From the NCBI GenBank assembly GCA_033807775.1, contig CM066321.1, positions 47,472,555 to 47,536,554 of the forward strand: 64,000 nucleotides of DNA, read 5' to 3'. The position numbers and the translations under genes were made by a program. The notes beneath the pieces were generated by a model, which saw only the letters and a program-made list of their open reading frames with translations, did no database searches and had not been told where the DNA came from. Shown in pieces: positions 1 through 10,099 of this stretch; the stretch's first letter is position 1, and every line of letters begins with the position of its first letter. The DNA is from Saussurea involucrata. Its lineage: Eukaryota > Streptophyta > Magnoliopsida > Asterales > Asteraceae.

Positions 1-1
1 C

Positions 2-1613
2 CACGGACTTCAGAGACTCATTGATGTCTCCCAAATTAGGACCTATAACACATAAGTACTTGTGAACAAAGGAAAGCTCAGAAGTTTCAGGTTTAGTTAC
101 AGTGTATATGGGTTGATTTGTACCTGCAGGAGGATTGACGAAATCGTCAAAGTTGCAAGTTCCTGAATAATGTTCCATATCCTCTTCGAAGGTACGGTGA
201 GGTATGGTGATCTCTGCAGGTCCTTTCTTCATCATTCGTTGAGAAGCGTCAGCGGTGGCTTCTGGAATGATGGCATCTCCAGTGATCTTTGGAGGAGTGT
301 CCAAGTGAGTGGAGGGAGAAGCGAAGGATAAGAATTGGGTTCGGGTTCTAAGTTCAGCGTTGGAATCGCTGACAATCACTTCATCAGTCTTTTGAGAGAC
401 TGAGGGAGGTTGGGTAGATTCCAAGTTTCTAACCTCAGCGTTTGGAGACGCTGAAGTCTGGATTGGAGGGATGGCTTGCACGGGTGTGGCAGAGCGTACC
501 ACGGAACTTTCCTGCAGCTCTTCATAATGAGCTGAGGAGTCTTCAGCATGGGATTGTTGGGGTTTCTCCTTGGTTTTCTTGATCCTTTTGGAATCAAGTG
601 GGGTGTGAGAGTGTTTCCTTTTCTTAGAAGGAGAGGATTGTGTGGCCGGGGTATCAGCGATGGGTATTGTCGCTGAAGGAGCCACAGAAAGCGGAGAATT
701 TAGAAGAGTGAGAAGAGTAGAGAGACGTACCTCATTGGCGACAGGTTTGAAATCGAGCACCTTAGGGCCAACCTGAGAAAGTTTTAGGTCACCCTCTTCA
801 GGATAGCTGTCCTTCAGGCCATATTGGAAGATGGCGCTGATGAATCTTGGGTAAGGAACCCATGCTGGTCGGTCAGCGGCAGAATCCACGCGTTGTACTA
901 GGTCATCATATAATAGAGGCCCAGTCAATGTTTAGACCTTTCAGCAGTGTGTATCCCATAGCTTGCGTAGGTTGTGCGGCTTGATCAGAAGAGCCGGACT
1001 TCGCTGTCATGCAGCTGATCAGGTGAGCGAAGATGAAATTCATCTCGCTGGGCATTTTGGACTTCTTTATCAACGTCAGCTTCTTCTCGGGCTTCTTGTC
1101 CCTTCCAATGTCCCAGATGTAACCCATTGTGTCAAGAAAAGCAATGATGGCATCTTTGTCAGCTTGCTTCTTATGGTCCGGGAATGGAACGAAGGGTTTT
1201 TCTTTCGTGGCATTGGGAAAGTTCAGGGCTTTTCGTATGATAGCGGGGGTTATCTTAATTGTACCATACTCAGTATCGCTGAGTATGCAATCGATGGTTT
1301 TGGATGCATCTTTGGCGGAGGGTAGCTGAGTGTGTCTGGCAGAGTACCAGAACTGGGATAGTAGTAGCTGACTTGCGGGAGGAGTGATGGTCAGGGCTGT
1401 TGAAATGCAGCAGTGTTTCAGGAAATTCACAGCATTATCCAGATGTGTGACTTGCTTTCGAGGAGGAAACTCGAGAAGCGTAGAGAGGTTGTTGACCTTA
1501 GTCCAATCTAGTTGATCCAGCTTGAACTTAACCTGAGGGGCTTTGATGATGTCCACTTCCTCAGAGTCAGCGGAGATGGACTCAGCGGTGACATTGATCT
1601 TTGAAGTTGCCAT
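2..1613 (-). pseudogene. Third ORF (env-like position) of element A, one frameshift
   Basis: An extra ORF downstream of pol, the position of the so-called env-like ORF of Sireviruses; its function is unknown. The first part runs from ATG at 1613 to a TGA at 906-908 (235 codons). Around 920-923, beside a GGG run, reading moves by one base into a frame that stays open from 922 to the left edge (about 307 codons) and is rich in Ser, Pro, Thr and Lys, with a basic KKRKH-type patch. The protein is therefore at least about 540 residues. No signal peptide or clear membrane segment is visible, so an envelope role is not supported. The first part resembles the element B third ORF (aromatic and LP-rich motifs in the same order). 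The frameshift may be a one-base insertion. Confidence 0.7.
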
Positions 1614-2110
1614 TTCACTGTATTATCAGTTCAACCAAAGATGTTAACAAATAAGAATTATCTTAATGTGGAAAGAAATTTCCATTAAGATGTTTCGAAT
1701 TTTGTCCATTTCATTCAGACATAAATGTCTTAATGAAGATTAGGGTTTTTCATGATTTTGAAATGAAATGTAAAACCCATAAAGTCTTGTATTCCAATTT
1801 CTAAAAGAAAACTGGATACGAATGAAGAACAAGTTTAAGATTTAGATTTAAAACTTGAAGAACAACCATGAAATGGTTGTGTTCATAAAACCATGAAAGA
1901 AAATGATTTTATTTTTAAGTTCTTTTGTTTGATCTTGTTTAAAACAAAGATAAGATCAGAAACAAGTTATCTGCATTTGAAAAGTAAGAACATATTAACC
2001 TTGATGTTTTGATGAAGAAGATGATGAACAGTTCTTTGAAGATTTGAGAGCACAAATGCAACAGTAATTTCTTTCTTGCGGAGGAAGAATGTTCGCGTAA
2101 AAGACAAATA
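1614..2110 (-). other. Probable 5' leader of the third ORF, with candidate intron
   Basis: No coding frame is seen. In the sense direction, from the TATA-like box near 2130, the sequence runs through a CT-rich tract and an AAG|GT step near 2000. It then passes through a T-rich stretch to an ATACAG just before the ATG at 1613. A 5'-UTR intron of about 380 bases is possible but is inference. Confidence 0.35.
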
Positions 2111-2119
2111 TAAACCAAG

Positions 2120-2285
2120 AGTTGTTTATATATGGAGTTTTAGAGAGAGAAAACCTTGAGCGGGAAAAGGTTTTCATCATGACATGGACACGTGTTTGCA
2201 TTTGATTGGAAGTTTGAGCGAAACGTGCAAACGTGTGTCAGAAAGAAATCGTGCCTAGTGTTATCCGTTGCAATGACGTCACAAC
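2120..2285 (-). promoter_or_regulatory. Candidate internal promoter of the third ORF
   Basis: On the minus strand, in order, are TGACGTCA (2274-2281), a perfect G-box CACGTG (2189-2194) and a TATA-like CCATATATAAA (2125-2135). TGACGTCA and CACGTG are classic plant bZIP sites. They lie 55-150 bp upstream of the TATA box and about 500 bp upstream of the third-ORF ATG. Element B has an analogous TATA box, which argues against chance. Confidence 0.5.
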
Positions 2286-2617
2286 TGTCCTTTCACATTC
2301 TTTTAGGATGTCTCTGAGGTTTTGAAAGCTCAGGGACTCTTTTAAAAAACATGAAGCACAGAATAGAAAATATCAGTGAAGGTTTAAAGAACTTTCAAAA
2401 TATCGCTGTTAAGGAAGAGATATTCAGCGATGCAATTTATTTTGAAATCTTGCATTTACATGCGATTGTCAGAGAGAGAAAACATACCTGGATATCAGTT
2501 TAACCAAGTTTATTCAGAGAGAAGATGATGAAATGGATTATATAAGTTGATTTTATCCCGAAGGCTATACAAGTTGGTATAAACGTATCGCTGATCAAAT
2601 GTGAACCGCTGAAGATT

Positions 2618-4573
2618 TTACCCTTCAAAGTTCAGCATTCCAAGTTCGCTGATGAGAAAGTTGAATCTTGTCTCATCAAGAGGTTTGGTAAATAAATCAG
2701 CTAACTGATAATCAGTTGGGATAAAATGAAGTTCTATATCACCATTCATCACATGATCTCTGATAAAATGATATCTGATTTCTATGTGTTTTGTCTTTGA
2801 GTGTAGCACTGGATTGTTTGCTATAGCGATGGCACTAGTGCTGTCGCAATAGATTGGAATTTTGGAGAGCTGAAGATCATAGTCTAGTAGCTGATTTCTC
2901 ATCCACAAGACTTGAGAACAACAGCTTCCAGCGGCTACATATTCAGCTTCAGCTGTGGAAGTGGACACTGAGTTTTGCTTCTTACTTGTCCAACTTACCA
3001 GCTTTCCACCCAGGAGCTGACATCCTCCTGTGGTGCTTTTCCTATCCATTTTGCAACCTGCAAAATCACTGTCTGAATAGGCGGTTAGATCGAATCCTGA
3101 GTCTTTGGGATACCAAAGACCTAGATTCGCTGTACCCTTAAGATATCGAAAGATTCGCTTTACAGCTTTCATATGAGATATCTTAGGTTCAGCTTGATAT
3201 CGTGCACACAGACATGTTGCAAACATAATATCGGGTCGGCTAGCTGTAAGATACAATAGTGAGCCGATCATCCCACGGTACAGCGTGACATTGACAGGAA
3301 CACCTTTTGTGTCCTTATCAAGTGTCAGCGGTGGTGCCATAGGGGTTTTCATAGCTGAACTTTCAGTTAAGTCGAATTTCTTCAGCATATCTTTAACATA
3401 TTTTCCCTGATTAATGAAAGTTCCTTTTTCAGTTTGCTTAATCTGAAGACCAAGGAAATATGTTAGTTCACCCATCATGCTCATTTTATACTCATCTTTC
3501 ATTCTATCAGCGAAACGAGTACAAAGCTCAGGGTTAGTAGAACCAAATATAATGTCATCAACATATATTTGAACTAAAATGATATGACCTTTCACTTTTC
3601 TAAAAAATAGAGTTTTGTCAATCTTACCTCTCTCAAATTTTTCAATATGGATATAAGTAGAGAGAGTATCATACCATGCACGAGGAGCTTGCTTTAAGCC
3701 ATAAAGTGCCTTGTCCAGTTTATAAACATAACCTGGACGCTTAGGATCTGAGAATCCTGGAGGTTGTTCCACATACACTTCTTCATTCAGCTTTCCATTC
3801 AGAAACGTTGACTTAACATCCATCTGATGTACAGTGAAGTTTTTGTGTACAACATATGCTAAGAAAAGACGAATAGATTCGAGTTTTGCTACTGGAGCAA
3901 AAGTTTCGTCATAATCTATGCCTTCCTCTTGCCTGTATCCCTGAGCAACAAGACGAGCTTTGTTGCGAGTTACAGTACCATGTTCGTCCAACTTGTTTCG
4001 ATAGACCCATTTAGTGCCTATCACCATTTTGTCAGTTGGTCTACGAACGAGTTTCCAAACTTTGTTTCTTTCGAATTCAGTCAGCTCTTCTTGCATAGCG
4101 CTGACCCAGTTTGGATCTCTGAGGGCATCATCTATTTTCTTTGGTTCAGTTAGAGAAATAAAGTTAACAAATAAACAAATATTACCTGCACTTCTACGAG
4201 TCTGAATACCAGCGTTGGGATCACCAAGAATTTGATCGATTGGGTGATTTACAGTCCATCGCTGAGCCGGAGCATACGTCGCTGATTCAGTCTGAACTGG
4301 AGACACTGAAGATGAGGCTTCAGCTACTTCTGGATTTTCAGCTAAGAGAGGAATGTTTTCATTTGTCACTTCATTCACTGATTGCTGAGAAATAGACGGA
4401 ATTTCTGAGACATTTGGATCAACTGCAGGTATAGTGTTTATAGGCACAGCTGAGACCCAAGATGTTTCAGCTTCACTATTCTGCATATCTGGAATGATAG
4501 GAGGACCATCATTTTCTACGGTGTGAGCATGAGGAGTGGGAACTTCTTCTGAATCACCAAGATGAGAAAACAT
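2618..4573 (-). CDS. pol: Copia reverse transcriptase and RNase H (element A)
   Basis: Last pol segment, 651 codons. Residues 1-130 are a Ser/Pro/Glu-rich linker. RT follows at about 150-400, with the catalytic Asp in QMDVKSTF (residue 252) and the YVDD box at 337-340. RNase H follows, with the DSD, TAEAEY and CDSTSA blocks and the tail motif ADLFTKPLD. It copies the RNA template into DNA inside the virus-like particle. It is in the same frame as the segment upstream, separated by a single TAG (4574-4576) immediately followed by ATG. All catalytic motifs are present. The segment may be read through, restarted, or part of a dead element. Confidence 0.9.
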   Translation of the reverse strand: MFSHLGDSEEVPTPHAHTVENDGPPIIPDMQNSEAETSWVSAVPINTIPAVDPNVSEIPSISQQSVNEVTNENIPLLAENPEVAEASSSVSPVQTESATYAPAQRWTVNHPIDQILGDPNAGIQTRRSAGNICLFVNFISLTEPKKIDDALRDPNWVSAMQEELTEFERNKVWKLVRRPTDKMVIGTKWVYRNKLDEHGTVTRNKARLVAQGYRQEEGIDYDETFAPVAKLESIRLFLAYVVHKNFTVHQMDVKSTFLNGKLNEEVYVEQPPGFSDPKRPGYVYKLDKALYGLKQAPRAWYDTLSTYIHIEKFERGKIDKTLFFRKVKGHIILVQIYVDDIIFGSTNPELCTRFADRMKDEYKMSMMGELTYFLGLQIKQTEKGTFINQGKYVKDMLKKFDLTESSAMKTPMAPPLTLDKDTKGVPVNVTLYRGMIGSLLYLTASRPDIMFATCLCARYQAEPKISHMKAVKRIFRYLKGTANLGLWYPKDSGFDLTAYSDSDFAGCKMDRKSTTGGCQLLGGKLVSWTSKKQNSVSTSTAEAEYVAAGSCCSQVLWMRNQLLDYDLQLSKIPIYCDSTSAIAIANNPVLHSKTKHIEIRYHFIRDHVMNGDIELHFIPTDYQLADLFTKPLDETRFNFLISELGMLNFEG

Positions 4574-5908
4574 CTATTGATTCAGTTCTTCAGTATCAGC
4601 GGACGGTTTAGAGTTCGCTGAACGGGATTCGTCAAACGTGACGTGAATAGTTTCTTCTACAGTTTGTCTTCTACGGTTGAAGACTCTGAAGGCTTTGGAG
4701 ACTGAGGAGTATCCAAGAAAGATTCCATCATCAGCCTTAGGATCAAACTTTCCAAGGGCATCTCTGTTGTTCAGTATGAAACACTGACATCCAAAGATGT
4801 GAAGAAAGCTGATTGAAGGCTTTCTCCCATGAAAGAGTTCATAGGTTGTGTTTTTGAATCTTTTAACTATCAGCGGCCTGTTTTGCGTAAAACAAGCAGT
4901 GTTGACAGCTTCTGCCCAAAACTGAGTAGGCAGGTGAGAATCGCTGAGCATTGAACGTGCAGCTTCAATAATTGTTCTATTTCTTCTTTCAGCGACTCCA
5001 TTTTGTTGCGGTGTTCTCACTGACGAAAAGTTGTGAGAAATACCCTTACTCTCAAGGAAGGAATCAAGAGAACTGTTTTTGAATTCAGTTCCATGATCAC
5101 TCCTTATTGAGCGAACAGTCATATTGTTCAGAGTTTCCATCTTCCGAACAAAGGTGATGAGTTCTTCAGGGGTGTCACTCTTAGAACGGAGAAACATTAC
5201 CCATGTGTAACGAGAGAATTCATCAACTATGACCAGCGTATATTTCTTTCCAGCGATGGATTGTTTGTTAACGGGGCCAAACAAATCCATATGGAGTAGT
5301 TGTAGAGGAGATGACACTGAGGAGACTTGCTTTGACTTGAAGCTTGCCTTGGTCTGCTTCCCTTTTTCACACGCTGAACATAAAGACTCTTTGGCGTATG
5401 AATGCTGAGGTAGACCAGTGACTAACTCTTTGGAGGAAAGAGTATTCAGTGTCTTGAAATTTAGATGCGAGAGCCTCTTGTGCCATAGCCAGGTAACATC
5501 AGAAGATGCCTTTGAGAAGAAACAGGAGTTCTCAGTGGTTGTTAAGTCCATGTTTATTACATAAACATTTTCCAAACGATAACCGCTGAGAGCTATCTTC
5601 TCTTTTTTGTCAGAGACAAAGCAGGATTCTTTAGTGAAAATCACTTTGTTATCCATGTCGCAAAGCTGACTGATGCTCAGAAGATTATGCTTCAGCCCTT
5701 CAACATATGCGACTCTTCTGAAGGAGGTTGTACCATTTGAAAGTACACCATACCCTCGGGTGTGTCCTTTTCCATTTCCACCGAAAGTCACAGAGGGACC
5801 CTTCTCTTCCTTGTATTCAGCGAGCAGGATTTTCTTACCAGTCATGTGTCTAGAGCATCCGCTATCGAGATACCAGATACCCTTCTTAACCTGCAATACA
5901 AAGGAAGA
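4574..5908 (-). CDS. pol: Copia protease and integrase (element A)
   Basis: Second pol segment. The aspartic protease active site DSGCSRHM is near its start. The integrase zinc domain is HHCC (H139, H144, C173, C176, counted from 5896). The integrase core has D204, D267 and E303, a perfect D,D(35)E. The GAG-pre-integrase region lies between. Protease processes Gag-Pol; integrase inserts the cDNA. There is no ATG at the start: four codons separate the upstream TAA (5909-5911) from the leucine TTG at 5896, so expression would need read-through of the stop. It ends in TAG at 4574-4576. Confidence 0.88.
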   Translation of the reverse strand, partial: SSFVLQVKKGIWYLDSGCSRHMTGKKILLAEYKEEKGPSVTFGGNGKGHTRGYGVLSNGTTSFRRVAYVEGLKHNLLSISQLCDMDNKVIFTKESCFVSDKKEKIALSGYRLENVYVINMDLTTTENSCFFSKASSDVTWLWHKRLSHLNFKTLNTLSSKELVTGLPQHSYAKESLCSACEKGKQTKASFKSKQVSSVSSPLQLLHMDLFGPVNKQSIAGKKYTLVIVDEFSRYTWVMFLRSKSDTPEELITFVRKMETLNNMTVRSIRSDHGTEFKNSSLDSFLESKGISHNFSSVRTPQQNGVAERRNRTIIEAARSMLSDSHLPTQFWAEAVNTACFTQNRPLIVKRFKNTTYELFHGRKPSISFLHIFGCQCFILNNRDALGKFDPKADDGIFLGYSSVSKAFRVFNRRRQTVEETIHVTFDESRSANSKPSADTEELNQ

Positions 5909-6634
5909 TTAGTTTTTCTTAGGTACCCACTTAACCATGTATACACGTTTGTCAGTGGAAGTAGTTAGAATTGAAGGTTCAGCAGTCTTCGCAGCATTTG
6001 AAGATTCAGCTTTGTCTTTCTTCACTTTGGTTAATTTCTTAACCTCAGTTGTAGAATTCACCTTGACCTGATTTGCACCAGGGTTGGTCTTCTTTGCCTT
6101 GGGGGCAATCTTCACCTTAGCTATCTTTTCAGCTTTGGTGGCTGTGGGGCACTTACTAGCAATATGATTGGTAAGTCCACAGTGATAACATTTCCTATAA
6201 CTAAAAATAGTTCTAGGACCACTTGTATGCTGAGCTTTTAATTTAGAATTAGAAGTACCAGCACCAAGTAAGCTATTGGCTTTAGAAATGGGACGAACAT
6301 TCAGTTCTTCAGATTTCTTACCAAGGACATCCACTCTGAGTCTAGGAGTAGATCGCTGAATAGATCCAGAGATCAGCTTTCTAGATCCAGAGGGGTTGGT
6401 CACTGAGGCTTTAGGAGCATTCAGCTTTGGTACTAAGGTACCCTTCTGAGGATTTTGATAAATAACAATTCCTTTACCTTTGTCTTTAGAGACAGAGGTA
6501 GGTTTTGAATAAACCATTTTCTCCTTACCTTTTGAGGAGGTAGGAGTTTCCTCAGGGATTGGTGTAATGGACGAGGAGCACTGAGATGATGAAGTGTCAG
6601 CGACTGAGGATGCGAACGTTCCAAATTTAAGCAT
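5909..6634 (-). CDS. gag: Gag C-terminal segment with second zinc knuckle (element A)
   Basis: 241 codons, in the same frame as gag and as protease. It starts with an ATG directly after the gag TAA and ends in TAA (5909-5911). The sequence is Lys/Ser/Pro-rich with a CCHC knuckle at residues 149-162 (CYHC...H...C), an RNA-binding nucleocapsid motif. Having two knuckles, one here and one in the upstream segment, fits the Sirevirus gag plan. Alternatively this is simply the middle of a Gag-Pol frame cut by two point stops. Confidence 0.8.
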   Translation of the reverse strand: MLKFGTFASSVADTSSSQCSSSITPIPEETPTSSKGKEKMVYSKPTSVSKDKGKGIVIYQNPQKGTLVPKLNAPKASVTNPSGSRKLISGSIQRSTPRLRVDVLGKKSEELNVRPISKANSLLGAGTSNSKLKAQHTSGPRTIFSYRKCYHCGLTNHIASKCPTATKAEKIAKVKIAPKAKKTNPGANQVKVNSTTEVKKLTKVKKDKAESSNAAKTAEPSILTTSTDKRVYMVKWVPKKN

Positions 6635-8326
6635 TTAACGTTCAGTGGTTGGTTTTGGAGTATCATACTTATAACCCAGACCACGTTTATCACTCAGAGG
6701 AATCTGAGCCTTAATTATCTCAGTGATCTTTGTTGAAGAATTACACCATCCTTCAACAGTAGCTTGTTCAGCTTTTAATGCAGCGATAGCTTCTGCTCGT
6801 TCGATTTTGACTAGCTGATTTAAATAGACTTGATCTTTAAAATCATCTTCAATTTTAGAAAGCTTTTCTATTTGAAGGTGGCAGTTTTTAAGCTTTTCAG
6901 CGAGATCAAGATTTTGGTTTTCAACCACAACTTTGCCGTTCATGGCTTCGTATAAACTTCTAGTCAATAGATCGATTTTACGGAGACTATCAGCTTCATC
7001 AATATTTGCAATATTGGTAAAGAAAGAAGGTGATACCTGAATGGCAGATGTTGAAGTGGAGGGAATGTCTGAACTTTCTTCCTCTTCTTCAATCTTGGCC
7101 ATGAGACATTGATTTGCTTCATCATCTTCAGAGTCAGATGATGATGCTTCTTCATCAGAAGCAGCCCAATCATAGTCAGCCATCAGGCCTTTTCCTTTCT
7201 TCTTAAAACTTTTCAGCTTTGCATACTTCTCCTTCAGCTTTGAGTATTTGTCATCTTTATTCCTTGGAACAAAGTTTTTCTTTGAGAAAGCTGAAGGTCT
7301 CATGACTTTCTTTGACCTGCACTCATTAGCGAAATGACCTGTCTTTTCGCAGTTGAAACAAGTAGCAGTAGCCTTATCAAAAAAAGCTGATGATTTAGGC
7401 TTGTCAGTTATGGAAAGAGGTTTGTTCTTTCTAAACATTTTCTTCTTGGCGAATCTCCTGAACTTTTTAGTTAGGAGAGCCAAGGATTCATCATCATCTG
7501 AAGAATCAGAGTCTGATGACCTTTCAGAGTTACTTTCTAACTCAGTGATAGTGACCGAAGGTCGCTGAGTAGAAGGTTCTTCTGAGATTAAAGCAACAGG
7601 AGTGCTTTTGGAATCTTTTACAAGATTCTTCTTAAGATGGTTAGATTGCTCATGATTCAGCAATGTACCATATAAGGTTGAAAGGGTCATTGATTTAAGA
7701 TCCTTTGACAGCTTGAGACACATGGAATAATTGTCCCAGCATTCAGGTAAACATTCTAGAAACTTTGTCAGCACTTCAAAGTTAGAATATTCCTTACCAA
7801 CAGTTTTTAGATCTATAATTAAACAATTAAAACGTTGGTGAACTTCAGAGAGAGTTTCATTCTTACCAGAAATGAAGCTTTCGTATTGTCTTACCAGGTT
7901 GATCTTTCTTGAGTCCTGGACTTCAGACGTTCCTTCATACTGAACACATATTGTGTCCCACATGGCTTTTGATGACTTCAGGTTCATGACGGAATGGTAG
8001 ACTTCGTCAGGAAGGGCCATGGATAGTATGGATCTGGCTTTTGTATCTATAGCCACTTTCTTCTTATCTTCATCGGTCCACATGTGTATTTCCTTTGGAA
8101 TCAGCCTTTCTGGAATAGCAGCTCTAGTTGCAGTGGCTGGAACTAAAGGATCAATTGTTACAGGGATGTGTGGGCCGTTTTCAAGATAGTAGGTCATAGT
8201 AGGGTCTACACCTTCTAAGAAGAGCATCATCCTATTTTTCCATAAATTGAAGTTATCTCTGGAAAATCTAGGGGGTTTTGCAAGAGAACCATTGTCTATA
8301 TAATGTGTGTTTGTGTTGGAGGCCAT
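6635..8326 (-). CDS. gag: Copia Gag (element A)
   Basis: 563 codons from ATG 8326 to TAA 6635-6637. The N-terminal capsid-type domain (about 15-230) has the aromatic motifs of the UBN2/copia gag family, such as NLWKNRM and the LPECWDNY segment. An acidic Ser/Asp stretch follows (265-285), then a CCHC knuckle at 323-336, another acidic Ser-rich stretch (about 395-420) and a predicted coiled coil (about 455-545). It assembles virus-like particles and packages element RNA. The ATG lies about 80 bases after the LTR end, just past the primer site. It looks intact. Confidence 0.9.
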   Translation of the reverse strand: MASNTNTHYIDNGSLAKPPRFSRDNFNLWKNRMMLFLEGVDPTMTYYLENGPHIPVTIDPLVPATATRAAIPERLIPKEIHMWTDEDKKKVAIDTKARSILSMALPDEVYHSVMNLKSSKAMWDTICVQYEGTSEVQDSRKINLVRQYESFISGKNETLSEVHQRFNCLIIDLKTVGKEYSNFEVLTKFLECLPECWDNYSMCLKLSKDLKSMTLSTLYGTLLNHEQSNHLKKNLVKDSKSTPVALISEEPSTQRPSVTITELESNSERSSDSDSSDDDESLALLTKKFRRFAKKKMFRKNKPLSITDKPKSSAFFDKATATCFNCEKTGHFANECRSKKVMRPSAFSKKNFVPRNKDDKYSKLKEKYAKLKSFKKKGKGLMADYDWAASDEEASSSDSEDDEANQCLMAKIEEEEESSDIPSTSTSAIQVSPSFFTNIANIDEADSLRKIDLLTRSLYEAMNGKVVVENQNLDLAEKLKNCHLQIEKLSKIEDDFKDQVYLNQLVKIERAEAIAALKAEQATVEGWCNSSTKITEIIKAQIPLSDKRGLGYKYDTPKPTTER

Positions 8327-8390
8327 TTTCAGATAATAGCAAGGAAGATAAATATCTTAGATTAGATCTTGTTTATGAGATTAAACAAAT

Positions 8391-8404
8391 CCGCTCTGAT
8401 ACCA
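8391..8404 (-). promoter_or_regulatory. Primer binding site of element A
   Basis: The minus-strand sequence TGGTATCAGAGCGG begins two bases after the LTR end. It is complementary to the 3' end of plant initiator tRNA-Met, the usual copia primer. Confidence 0.9.
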
Positions 8405-8406
8405 CT

Positions 8407-9383
8407 TGTTGGTCCCGAAGGCCTATACAAGTTTGTAGAAGGGGGGGGGGGGGGGGTTGAATACAAACACACAGGATTTTACTTTTCTAAATTGTTTATT
8501 GATAAATCATTAACAATTTACAGCTTGTTGCGAAGACAAGAGTAAGGATAAACTTAAATCTAAACAAGTTGGAACACTAAGGTTTCTTGCACTAAGAAAG
8601 ATAAGGAAATTACTAATAATAACCTATCTTGAGATAAGAGATATGAACTTGTCCAGAGTTAGCAAGTTACTTCAAATGAAGTGAGTTCATCTCTTTATAT
8701 ACTGCATGCATTAAATGCAAATCAGTATATACTTTACACGTGTCATCAGCTGGTTGGTTGCATGTCATTGACCTTGGTTGACAACCTTAGTAGCCGTAAG
8801 GATGAACAGTGTAGTATCAGAGTGGTTGTTACGATTTCAGATATTCGGAGGTTCTTTTCTGACATTTCGTACGGAGGCGTGCAAGGGTGGTTAAGACAAA
8901 AGTACTTTGTACGGAGGGACTTCATGATCAAGCTTTCGTTGATTCAGCGATTATCATTTACTATTCAGCAGATGATAAAGTTCAGCGATAGCTGAAGTCT
9001 TGTACTTGATACTTCACGTTGAGTGGACAAATCTGAGTCTTCGCTGATCTGCATCAGTTCATTAGGAGACTTGTCGCTGGTTCTTGAGCTTGATCTTCGA
9101 CTTCAGCGTAGAACCTTTGTTGACGTGAAACTTGTCTTCAGGGATCATAAGTAAACAACTAACTTATCAGCGATCATCATAATGACTAAACAGACTCAGA
9201 GCATTTATGGTGAACAGTTTCGCTGAATGTTTAACTTAAAGAGCGAGAGTTCCTATCAGCGGTACTGGAAGATCTTAGTACTTATCAGCGATAGTGAAAC
9301 TCTGATACATATTGTTTACTTACAATTTTCACTAAGTATTTAAGAGAGGGTCATTATCAAATCACTGAGGGTTTGGATCAACA
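8407..9383 (-). repeat. 5' LTR of element A (977 bp)
   Basis: In plus orientation it begins TGTTGGTCCC and ends GGATCAACA, so in sense orientation it is TGTTGATCC...GGGACCAACA. It matches 62990-63953 end to end in opposite orientation. The U3 side (8940-9300) holds nine CAGCG/CGCTG motifs. A run of 16 Gs (8441-8456) lies near the U5 end. A short TATATAAAG-like box lies near 8690. Confidence 0.93.
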
Positions 9384-10097
9384 GAGTTAAACTTGACCAT
9401 GATCCAGAGGGTCAATCTGTTGATGTCAAGACCTACAGAGGCATGATAGGATCACTTCTGTACTTAACAGCCAGCAAACCTGATATTATGTTTGCAACCT
9501 GTCTTTGTGTTGGATTTTAAGCTAATCCTAAGGAATCTCATTTGTCTTCTATCAAAAGAATATTCAAATATCTCAAAGGGACTCCATTTTTGGGTCTCTG
9601 GTATCCTCTTAACTCTGGCATTGAGCTTGTATCATATACAGATTTAGACTAAATAGGATGCAGGAATGACAGAAAGAGTACTTCTGGTAGCTGTCAATTA
9701 CTTGGAGATAAACTTGTGAGTTGGACATCCAAGAAGCAGAAACTATGTGTCAACTTCTACAGCAGAAGCATAATATGTTGCTGCTTCTAGTTGTTGTTCA
9801 CAAGTCATATAGATGAAAACACAACTCAGAGACTATGGTTTTGAATACAACATAGTTCCAATTCTCTGTGACTCCAAGAGTGCAATAGCAATCACAAAAA
9901 ATCCAGTTCAGCACTCCAAGACAAAGCACATTGATATAAGGTACCACTTTATCAAAGATCATGTTGAAAAAGGGACAATTGAAATGTACTTTGTTTCAAC
10001 TGACTTCCAACTTGCTGATCTGTTTACAAAAGCCCTTGATGAAAGGAGGTTCAACTTTTTAATCAGCAAGATGGGTATGCTGAACATGTCTTCCTAA
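9384..10097 (+). pseudogene. pol: RT end and RNase H of element B, degraded
   Basis: Conceptual translation starts in the RT connection region (TYRGMIGSLLYLTASKP). It continues through RNase H, with a TSKKQ block and an ADLFTKALDE tail. There are in-frame stops near 9520 and 9650, a frameshift near 9735 and further stops near 9770-9810. The open remainder is 9813-10097. Start and catalytic RT motifs are missing because element A is inserted here. Not functional. Confidence 0.85.
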
Positions 10098-10099
10098 AC

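Larger units (their letters stand above)
1..9383 (-). mobile_element. Sirevirus-like Ty1/copia element A, 3' end off window
   Basis: A minus-strand LTR retrotransposon with 5' LTR (8407-9383), tRNA-Met-type primer site, gag, protease, integrase, RT and RNase H in copia order, and then a third ORF. Integrase before RT defines copia. Two zinc knuckles, a coiled-coil gag tail and an extra ORF after pol match the Sirevirus (SIRE/Maximus) plan. The 3' LTR is not in the window. The element is inserted in the RT region of older element B: B sequence resumes exactly at 9384. The flanking 5 bases are GAGTT, but the partner duplication is outside the window. Coding motifs are intact and the frame has only three stops and one frameshift, so the insertion is fairly young. 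Confidence 0.9.

Noticed and set aside
963..1325. Plus-strand frame of 120 codons
   Set aside because: Antisense to the third ORF of element A, which has clear homology to the element B third ORF; a shadow frame.
2..1613. Calling the third ORF a viral envelope gene
   Set aside because: No signal peptide, no convincing membrane helix and no Cys-rich ectodomain; position alone does not prove it.
8391..8404. tRNA-like sequence TGGTATCAGAGC, also at 15402 and 63956
   Set aside because: Only 12-14 bases complementary to tRNA-Met right after LTR ends: primer sites, not tRNA genes.
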